Below are positions 22,165 through 28,544 of a stretch of DNA of 28,544 nt, one piece after another. This DNA is from a virus: positions 1-28,544 of the IMG/VR virus record IMGVR_UViG_3300021512_000271. One strand, given 5' to 3'. Position numbers and translations under genes: made by a program. Numbering within the stretch: position 1 is the stretch's first letter; each line of letters begins with the position of its first letter. The notes under the pieces are model-generated. The model searched no databases, was not told the DNA's origin, and was given only the letters and a program-made list of their open reading frames with translations.

Positions 22165-23640
22165 TTAAGAATGGTAAGCTGGTATTATTTTTCCAATGAC
22201 TAAATCGTTATATGAAGCACCGGTTTCATCATCAAGAGCAACCAAAAAATGAGATCCACTATACGTAGTTAATATTTCAAATCCACCATCACCACTTGAA
22301 GTAGTAGTACCCATATAAGATCCATTATCTCGCCTATAAGCATATAGCTTAATCCCACTGGCCGGCACATCATATAAAAAGTTCGTATGTCCAGAAAAAT
22401 AATACCACCCATATGGCAATCTAACTGTATAAGGATTTGGATCAACAATATTATTAATAGCAGTATCATTTGGCCAATTTACCCCATTAACTTTGGTATA
22501 ATCTACTCTAATTCTACCTTCTCCACCGTCACCACCGTTTTTTGATTTAGACGCAGCTGTATCTCTAGGACCACCAGTGCCCTTATTTGCCGTTATACTG
22601 GATCCAATGCCAACTATATCGTAAGCTTTTATATATACAGTACCACCAGCACCGCCTCCACCTCCACCTCCACTATTATTATCGTAAACCTTAACACCAG
22701 TAGCCCCAACTTCACCATTTGATGTAATAATACCATATGAATTTAAAGTCCTAGCATGTATATATATTATACCACCACCATAACCACCTTTAACGCCATA
22801 CCTACCATTTGGACCAAACCCTGCACTAGATCCACCACCACCAAAATTCATTCTAGAAAGAACTTCATCTCCAAATGCCACAGCCCCATAAGCTATGTAC
22901 GAAGAAACATCCGCATTTGGCTGGCCATTCATACCATTAGTACCATGACCACCACCAGCACCTCCAGAACCAGGATAAAAAGCAGCACCTCCACCACCTT
23001 CCAGTATATAATTACCACTCGTACCTATACTAGTATTAGGCTTACCAGTACTCTCACCAGGATAGCCATACGAAACACTACCACCACCACCTTGTGCACC
23101 ACCAGCATATCCTTTATATTTCGCGTTAATACTACCATACACTGTTAGTGTATCACTAACAAACATGGATATAATACCAGTATAATAACCAGCCGGTCCA
23201 CTAGGGGTAGTAGATAATCTATCCCATCTACAAGTAGTAATAGATGCACCACCAGATATTGTAACATTTTCATATTGTGGTATTCTTTGTATCACAACTT
23301 TCTGATTAGACCATGTAGTACCATCATAAGACATCGATGGGATACTGTTAACTTGCACAAATGTAGATTGTACATCTACAATAGTTAATACCTCCCAATT
23401 TCCAACATCATCGTAATCATCATCTCCACCTTGTAAATTGATCAATAATATTTTATCTCCTATAGATAACCCGTTTGGCTGTCTACCAAGCGTTATAAAT
23501 ATAGAAGATGGATTAGAAGTTACCTTATATGATATACCATCAGCATAGGATCTTGAACCACTAGCATCAGTATTAACATTAAACGTACCAGAAGAAACAA
23601 CTAAATTACCGTCTCTTCCATCTCCAAAGGATATAGCCAT
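22165..23640 (-). CDS. Glycine-rich adhesin-like (tail fibre or receptor-binding) protein
   Basis: The 491-residue protein has three parts. An N-terminal mixed region (1-150) contains strand-rich segments (GDKILLINLQ, NWEVLTIVDV). A glycine-rich body (about 175-375) alternates polyglycine runs with short strands (LTVYGSINA, GGIIYIHARTLNSYGIITSNG, GGTVYIKAYDIVG, SSITANKGTGG). This suggests a strand-and-glycine-loop stack like those of phage adhesins and bacterial glycine-rich surface proteins. The last 70 residues (about 420-491) form a small beta domain (PASGIKLYAYRRDNG, GGFEILTTYSG) that is also found at the end of the LamG protein. No signal peptide is present, as expected for a virion protein. 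AGGAG lies six bases before the ATG. Receptor binding is inferred. Confidence 0.75.
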   Translation of the reverse strand: MAISFGDGRDGNLVVSSGTFNVNTDASGSRSYADGISYKVTSNPSSIFITLGRQPNGLSIGDKILLINLQGGDDDYDDVGNWEVLTIVDVQSTFVQVNSIPSMSYDGTTWSNQKVVIQRIPQYENVTISGGASITTCRWDRLSTTPSGPAGYYTGIISMFVSDTLTVYGSINAKYKGYAGGAQGGGGSVSYGYPGESTGKPNTSIGTSGNYILEGGGGAAFYPGSGGAGGGHGTNGMNGQPNADVSSYIAYGAVAFGDEVLSRMNFGGGGSSAGFGPNGRYGVKGGYGGGIIYIHARTLNSYGIITSNGEVGATGVKVYDNNSGGGGGGGAGGTVYIKAYDIVGIGSSITANKGTGGPRDTAASKSKNGGDGGEGRIRVDYTKVNGVNWPNDTAINNIVDPNPYTVRLPYGWYYFSGHTNFLYDVPASGIKLYAYRRDNGSYMGTTTSSGDGGFEILTTYSGSHFLVALDDETGASYNDLVIGKIIPAYHS

Positions 23641-23656
23641 AACACACTCCTATAAT

Positions 23657-25846
23657 TTAATCATCTCCAGTCCATATCGTATCGACATTGTCATAATCTG
23701 GAGGTGTATAATCATTACTTTCAAATGTAAATAATATTTCATCACCAGAAGGCGCAGTAAACGGATCAATTGGTGATACTAAAGCGTTGATATCAATAGA
23801 GCCTTTAAATAACTCAGCTTCAATTTTAGCATTTATATCAGTGCTTTCCTTAAAATAAGGTACAACCAAAGCAGATAAATGTTTAACCCACGAATACACA
23901 GATTTAACATCTATGGAAGCTGTAATATCTATATGATTAGGTAAATTAGCATATATATTAGCAACCAAGTCACTATGCAGAGGATAAGCTGCAAATTCCA
24001 TTAAGTCTCTAATAGCTTCATCAATAGTACTATAATTCGATAAATTAAATATATATTTACGCCTAACATTGGTTCGCTCAATTAAACTATCATCAGTAGT
24101 ATTATAACCAGATACCCAAATAGTCCAATTACGAGACCTATCAATTTTATAAACTCTGTTGGTGCCACTAACATAAAAATATTCAAATGGTTTAGTACCA
24201 GATTTATCAAATATTATTTCAACAAATCTACGCCATTGATCTTCAAAACGATTAATATTAATAAATACTTCATGGGTCTTCGGTTTTACATACTCAGGCA
24301 ATTCACTATAATTCCAATCAAACATGGCTGTTAAACTAGCACTTAAATCACTATTATTCAATACACCAGTGATCGATGCCATCAAATCTTTTGCATAATA
24401 TGTACTATATAAAATATCAAATGTATCCCATGTTATATATTTATCAGTTACACCAAATCTTAAACGTAATCTTGCATATTTATCAATTTCCGGAATATAT
24501 TTTAGAGTGAACTTATCTTGCACAATATAATCTTCTGAATTTATATAAGCCTTCAAATCACTATAAAAATCTGGAGTACCACCACCATAACCTATAATAT
24601 TTGCACCTAAATCCAATTTATAAATAGTATACATATAAGCAGGCAAATCTCTATAACCAGACCCAAAACACATAAAATTCACTACAGCGTTCAGATCTTT
24701 ATGCTCTAGTAATGATATCTGAATAGCTTTCTTCATTAAAATAGTATTTGGTATAATTGATGCAGTAATATCAGATGACTTACCAAACACATTTAGACGT
24801 GCTACTAAATCAACATAACGTATAGGACTAATAAAAGCACCTAAATTATTAACACCCCACCCACTTATATAACCACGTAAATCAAATTCTACGCCTAATC
24901 CTTTAAAACCTTTAATGTAAGCTAATAAATTTTGTGGTGGTATACTAGTTAAACTAGCTTGAATATCATACGGCCCGTACTGACCATTAAGATAAGCAGA
25001 TATATTAGTTAAATCAAACCCATGTATAAATGAAGGTAAATCAACTGGCCCAATAGAAGTTAAAGATGCCAATAAATCAAATATAGCACTGCTTTGTATA
25101 TTTGCTACAAGGTCTCTAAAATATACTGATTTAATATAAGCTGATATATTTACTTCTTGCCAACCATGTAAAATAGCCTGCAAATTTTTATATTTATGAT
25201 CAAAAATGCGATAAATTTTAGCTGCTAACTCAGCACTCCCATGCCACCAATTACCAACAACCGAAGCTGTAAGATCACGTATCTCAATTACATTTAAAAT
25301 AGCGGCTAAATTACTTGGTGGATGTGTACCAATATAAGCTGATATGTCCCTTATAGCTAATCCATAAATCGTAGCAGGCATACTTCTAGTATCAAATCCA
25401 TGTATAAATGCTGATAAATCTGATGGTGGGACACCATAAATATCAGCTATAATATCAGCATAAGCCTGAATAGTGCTTTTTATATAACCATTTAAGTCAA
25501 GAAAATTAGAGGTAGCACGAATATAAGCGGAAATATCTACATGAGTAGGCGCTCGCACCAAGGACGCACAAAGATCTCTAATACCACCATAAATAGTTTT
25601 ATCTTTCAGAATCTGCACACCACTGGTTGTATAACCAACTATATATGTTTGTCTATCTTTAACATAAGTATAAGTAGAAGTACAATATATACCAAATACA
25701 TTTATTGTTGCCTTCATATCAGCGGTTTGCTGGTGTGATGGCCTAACATTAAACCGAAAAGGCACATTACTAAACTCAGGTGTTGAATAACCTGTAGAGC
25801 TAAATTTAAAAGGCACTTTATTTATAGGTGGTTTTTCATATGACAT
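23657..25846 (-). CDS. Large 12-residue-repeat protein, probable phage structural or fibre protein
   Basis: From the ATG at 25846 the protein has 729 residues. Residues about 91-440 consist of degenerate 12-residue units with the pattern [DN]-[LI]-x-A-x-[IL]-x(6) (for example DISAYI, NLAAIL, DLVANI), with more units at about 487-505 and 626-690. A non-repeat region (about 440-625) carries F and Y-rich strands and an aromatic segment (FEYFYVSG, YKIDRSRNWTIWVSG). The ends carry related short motifs (VPFKF ... VPFRF at 11-32; LFTF ... YTPPDYDNV at 705-721). No enzyme motif or signal peptide is seen. The flanking adhesin genes suggest a tail or fibre component. AGGGAG seven bases before this ATG decides the start against an upstream TTG at 25882. 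Confidence 0.75.
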   Translation of the reverse strand: MSYEKPPINKVPFKFSSTGYSTPEFSNVPFRFNVRPSHQQTADMKATINVFGIYCTSTYTYVKDRQTYIVGYTTSGVQILKDKTIYGGIRDLCASLVRAPTHVDISAYIRATSNFLDLNGYIKSTIQAYADIIADIYGVPPSDLSAFIHGFDTRSMPATIYGLAIRDISAYIGTHPPSNLAAILNVIEIRDLTASVVGNWWHGSAELAAKIYRIFDHKYKNLQAILHGWQEVNISAYIKSVYFRDLVANIQSSAIFDLLASLTSIGPVDLPSFIHGFDLTNISAYLNGQYGPYDIQASLTSIPPQNLLAYIKGFKGLGVEFDLRGYISGWGVNNLGAFISPIRYVDLVARLNVFGKSSDITASIIPNTILMKKAIQISLLEHKDLNAVVNFMCFGSGYRDLPAYMYTIYKLDLGANIIGYGGGTPDFYSDLKAYINSEDYIVQDKFTLKYIPEIDKYARLRLRFGVTDKYITWDTFDILYSTYYAKDLMASITGVLNNSDLSASLTAMFDWNYSELPEYVKPKTHEVFININRFEDQWRRFVEIIFDKSGTKPFEYFYVSGTNRVYKIDRSRNWTIWVSGYNTTDDSLIERTNVRRKYIFNLSNYSTIDEAIRDLMEFAAYPLHSDLVANIYANLPNHIDITASIDVKSVYSWVKHLSALVVPYFKESTDINAKIEAELFKGSIDINALVSPIDPFTAPSGDEILFTFESNDYTPPDYDNVDTIWTGDD
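24527..25576 (-). repeat. Array of degenerate 12-residue [DN][LI]xAxI protein repeats
   Basis: About 26 units are encoded here, starting at residues such as 91, 104, 117, 143, 167, 179, 191, 206, 221, 233, 245, 257, 269, 281, 294, 306, 322, 334, 346 and 359. Spacing is usually 12, sometimes 13-16. The alternating x-A-x-I pattern suits one beta strand per unit, so a beta-solenoid or stacked-hairpin fold is a reasonable guess. The DNA is diverged between units, so this is an old, protein-level repeat. Confidence 0.8.
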
Positions 25847-25857
25847 TAAATAACTCC

Positions 25858-26080
25858 CTATGAAATTACTGGAGATAACCAATCAAATATTTCTGCATTT
25901 CTATATTCATCAGTTGGGTGTATAGCAACAGCGTAATGATAACCAGTATACGATGTTGGTATTTCAAACGTACCACTCACACCACTAGACATAGCTGATC
26001 CTAATAATTCACCATCACTGCGTTTATATAATCTAACAGGGATACCAGAAGTTCTAACACCATCTACTGCTGTATAACCC
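25858..26080 (-). other. C-terminal beta domain shared by two adhesin-like genes
   Basis: The last 70 or so residues of the LamG protein (GYTAVDGVRTSGIPVRLYKR, then GTFEIPTSYTGYHYAVA) correspond to the last 70 of the glycine-rich protein at about 22168-22385 (GHTNFLYDVPASGIKLYAYR, then GGFEILTTYSGSHFLVA). The fold looks like a small Ig- or transthyretin-like (carboxypeptidase-regulatory-like) unit. Confidence 0.7.
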
Positions 26081-28544
26081 GAGCATAAAAACAAATTATC
26101 AAAACTATAAGTAGCACTAGTTGCATCATAACCACTAGTTGTCGAATACACATACCAAGTATTTGAACTAGCTGTAGGAGTAAAATAATAATCAGTACTA
26201 GTCGCGCGAGATCCACTATCAACACCCGACAATGTATTTCCAATCTTGTTATTAGCACCATCATAAAAAGTAATATCATTTTTATATGAACTAGCAAAAT
26301 TACCACTAGAAGTCACAATTATTTTTAATAAATGCCTATATCCATATTGAGTAGACCCATCAGCTGGACATGGATCACTAAAAATAAAATCAACAAAATG
26401 CGCTTCAGAGAAAGTAATTAAACTATTAAAAACTGAGTAATAATCTGCTTTTATCCATCCAGCTGATCTAGCTGTTGAAGACACCCGAACTTCATCCATC
26501 ACATCATTATAATAATATGTATAGCTACCACTATGTGATATTTTACCTATCTTCAAATCAGCAGTATTAGTACCAATACTATTAGAATCACTATAGCTAT
26601 CTTTTTTAATTCCATCTAAAAATAATGACAATTCATTTTCCTGGTCATTAAAAACACCTGTCACATATTGATATATATTGGAAGTACCACTGGCTGAAAC
26701 ACTTTGTTCAACACCACCAAGTGACGCTCTAAAATAAGCAGCCGAATTATAATAATATAAATCCCACGCTGCTGTTGAACCATCATACCATTTACTAACC
26801 AAATCTCTAGTATTAGTATCTGTCGTTTTTGAAATTACACTAACAGTAAGACTGCTTACATCCAAGCTGTTGTCATCCGAAACAATAAAATGGTCGTCAC
26901 TTCCATCAAAACTTATACCATCACCAACAACAGAAGATACCAAATCGTCTGACGTCATACTACCTTGAGCGTCACCATTATTATCATAACTCGTTGAATC
27001 TAACAATTTAGCAGAACCACATGACGGATCTTGTGCCATATGCCAAACACCAACAAAATCATCATCCCAAACATTTTGAGCCGCCTCATCACCAGTATCA
27101 CCAACATACGAAGTATTATCACCATGAGCATTGTCATAATATAAATAAAGTGTTGTATCTGTACCAGATAAAATCGTAGGTACTTTGGTCCAAAGCCACG
27201 CCTTATTATTTATACTATCCCAACGTTCTATTTCAGTATAAAGCTGCGTTTCAACACCAGAAACAGTAGTAGTAACAGCGATTTTTTTACGATTATCCCA
27301 CGAACTTCCGTACGGGCCTGATGGTGTAATAAACTCAGAGGTCCATCTAGCAACTCCATTAGATACACGTATTTCATCCATATATCCGTCCAACAACTCT
27401 GAAGATCCTATACCAGTTGAATTCAAATTACCAATATATAATGGGTATGTAATATTATTAATCGAGCTCGAACTAGAAAAAGAATCTTCAAGCATACCAT
27501 TCATAAATAACTTAAAATCACTGCCATACCTAATTATAGCTACATGAACCCAAGTATTCAAAGGAAAATCCGAACTACTTATAAGATCGTCGTCTGGACC
27601 GCCAAATCTAACGTAAAGTTTATGGGTAGATCCAGAAACATAACTAATAATACTTATTCTACTATAATCAAACCATGCTCCACCGTTATACCAACCAAAA
27701 TAATATACACCGTATTTTTTAATGTATAACCAGTAATCTAAAGTCAAATCATTAGTACCAAAAGTCCAATCACTACTACTAGGCACTGTCATATAATCTC
27801 CAGTACCATCAAAATAATAACTACCGTAAAACTTACCCTCGGAAGAATAAAATTGAGGGTTGCCATTACAAGTTATAGTATGGGCTGAGCTAGATAAATC
27901 ACCATCACAATGCAATAAAAGAACAGTATGTGAATCCGCAATATATGGTTTCGTAGGTGCATCAAATTCAGAAGTCCAACGTGCAATTCCATTAGAAATA
28001 CGTAATTCACAAATATTACCATTAAAATTATGGGAGGCGCCAGATTGAAAACTGCCTATTTCTAATATTCTAGAACTATTATGCAAAGATGATGACCCAA
28101 TAGAACACGAACCACGTTCTTCTCCATTGATATATTGTTTAAGCGTATCACCATTTCTAACAACAGCGTAATGAAACCATACATTTGCAGATGGTGTATA
28201 ATCAGTAGTACAACCAATGGAATCAGAGCCAGTAGTACTGTAAGCAAATTCCATAACATTACTATGATGACTATTAATACCTATATAAAAAGATTCGTCA
28301 CCATCACCAGAAGTATACCATTGCGCAGCACAGCATTCCCACAAAGATGTTCCTGGCGCGGTTTCAAATTTTACCCAAAAATCTATCGTAAAATCATCAG
28401 ATCCAAATGCCCAGTCAGAGCTATCTGGAATTGTTAAATAATCACTACCTGTACCAAAATATACACTACCATTAAACACCCCATCACTATATATTTTAGT
28501 ATTACCATTAGCAGTAATAATATGTTGTGAATCAGAAGCGTCAC
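25858..28544 (-). CDS. LamG/DUF2341 multidomain adhesin-like protein, 5' end cut by window edge
   Basis: The frame is open to the right edge (an additional 21 codons beyond the first GTG at 28479), so the N-terminus is missing. About 895 codons are present. Two closely related LamG (concanavalin A-like) domains run from the edge to about 27910 and from about 27925 to 27330. Each has GTG/GTGDY-[LM]-T-[IV]-P-x-SSDW-x-FG at its start and RISNGIARWTSEF or RVSNGVARWTSEF at its end. A DUF2341-like segment (SWDNRKKIAVTT to LYLYYDNAHGDN) follows, then a third LamG-like domain (about 26960-26420) with LKIGK and DEVRVS. A beta-rich tail ends in the domain shared with the glycine-rich protein. These folds bind carbohydrate, so a host glycan receptor role is inferred. 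Confidence 0.85.
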   Translation of the reverse strand, partial: DASDSQHIITANGNTKIYSDGVFNGSVYFGTGSDYLTIPDSSDWAFGSDDFTIDFWVKFETAPGTSLWECCAAQWYTSGDGDESFYIGINSHHSNVMEFAYSTTGSDSIGCTTDYTPSANVWFHYAVVRNGDTLKQYINGEERGSCSIGSSSLHNSSRILEIGSFQSGASHNFNGNICELRISNGIARWTSEFDAPTKPYIADSHTVLLLHCDGDLSSSAHTITCNGNPQFYSSEGKFYGSYYFDGTGDYMTVPSSSDWTFGTNDLTLDYWLYIKKYGVYYFGWYNGGAWFDYSRISIISYVSGSTHKLYVRFGGPDDDLISSSDFPLNTWVHVAIIRYGSDFKLFMNGMLEDSFSSSSSINNITYPLYIGNLNSTGIGSSELLDGYMDEIRVSNGVARWTSEFITPSGPYGSSWDNRKKIAVTTTVSGVETQLYTEIERWDSINNKAWLWTKVPTILSGTDTTLYLYYDNAHGDNTSYVGDTGDEAAQNVWDDDFVGVWHMAQDPSCGSAKLLDSTSYDNNGDAQGSMTSDDLVSSVVGDGISFDGSDDHFIVSDDNSLDVSSLTVSVISKTTDTNTRDLVSKWYDGSTAAWDLYYYNSAAYFRASLGGVEQSVSASGTSNIYQYVTGVFNDQENELSLFLDGIKKDSYSDSNSIGTNTADLKIGKISHSGSYTYYYNDVMDEVRVSSTARSAGWIKADYYSVFNSLITFSEAHFVDFIFSDPCPADGSTQYGYRHLLKIIVTSSGNFASSYKNDITFYDGANNKIGNTLSGVDSGSRATSTDYYFTPTASSNTWYVYSTTSGYDATSATYSFDNLFLCSGYTAVDGVRTSGIPVRLYKRSDGELLGSAMSSGVSGTFEIPTSYTGYHYAVAIHPTDEYRNAEIFDWLSPVIS
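27330..28544 (-). repeat. Two tandem LamG domain copies
   Basis: The two copies share their opening (H-x-I-x-x-NGN, YS, F-x-GS-x-YF) and closing motifs (ISNGIARWTSEF and VSNGVARWTSEF). This indicates an internal duplication, now diverged through the middle of the domains. The first copy reaches the window edge but its start motif is visible there (HIITANGN). Confidence 0.8.

Noticed and set aside
22756-23148. Plus-strand open frame of 130 codons rich in Thr and Ile
   Set aside because: It is the antisense of the polyglycine body of the adhesin-like gene; GGN codons read backwards give Thr-rich open frames. There is no Shine-Dalgarno or family match.
1-28544. tRNA genes, stop-codon reassignment or plus-strand genes
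   Set aside because: No cloverleaf-like sequence was noticed in the few short gaps. TAA, TAG and TGA all end supported genes, and the plus-strand frames are antisense shadows.

Overview
The window looks like part of a large tailed dsDNA bacteriophage genome that is AT-rich by eye. All 29 recognised genes lie on the minus strand, so transcription runs from right to left. The genes are packed with overlaps of 1 to 55 bp, and many starts have a clear AAGGAGG-like Shine-Dalgarno sequence, which points to a bacterial host. TAA, TAG and TGA are all used as stops, so nothing suggests stop-codon reassignment. A bacterial-type sliding clamp, RecA, DnaB helicase and DnaG-type primase sit next to giant adhesin-like proteins and an unusually rich set of glycosyltransferases. 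This fits a virus better than a plasmid or chromosome. No terminase, capsid, DNA polymerase, tRNA or integrase gene is visible, so the phage identity is an inference from content and layout. The host cannot be named from the sequence.

Right block (22165-28544, transcribed first): three large putative virion surface or receptor-binding proteins. They are a LamG/DUF2341 multidomain protein cut by the right edge, a protein built of about 30 degenerate copies of a 12-residue repeat, and a polyglycine-rich adhesin-like protein. The first and third share a C-terminal domain of about 70 residues.

Middle block (9752-22076): DNA metabolism. In order of transcription it holds a ThyA-family protein, a small zinc protein, a MazG-like pyrophosphohydrolase, the DnaN clamp, a hypothetical protein, RecA, a small PD-(D/E)XK-like nuclease, a small acidic protein, a UvsY-like helical protein, DnaB helicase, DnaG-type primase, a hypothetical protein, a zinc-ribbon protein, a RuvC-like resolvase fused to an HTH-LAGLIDADG module, a Cas4/RecB-like nuclease with Fe-S cysteines, and a four-zinc-ribbon Vsr-like (EDxHD) homing endonuclease. 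Two near-identical promoter-like elements (17-bp spacer, TATAAT/TATACT) precede the first two genes. They probably launch the replication operon.

Left block (1-9736): ten contiguous genes for glycan synthesis or decoration. Eight encode glycosyltransferases or glycosyltransferase-like proteins (GT4, GT9, GT8-like and GT2/GT13-like) and two encode methyltransferases (FkbM type and Methyltransf_11 type). One GT4 gene is interrupted by a 364-residue intein placed inside its catalytic EX7E motif.

The most striking theme is a cluster of homing-endonuclease-derived elements between 6.5 and 13.3 kb. The intein's LAGLIDADG domain and the RuvC-fused LAGLIDADG domain both appear to have lost their catalytic acidic residues, while the nearby EDxHD endonuclease looks intact. 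This arrangement suggests either collaborative homing or domestication of dead endonucleases. All calls come from reading the sequence by eye; no database search was run.
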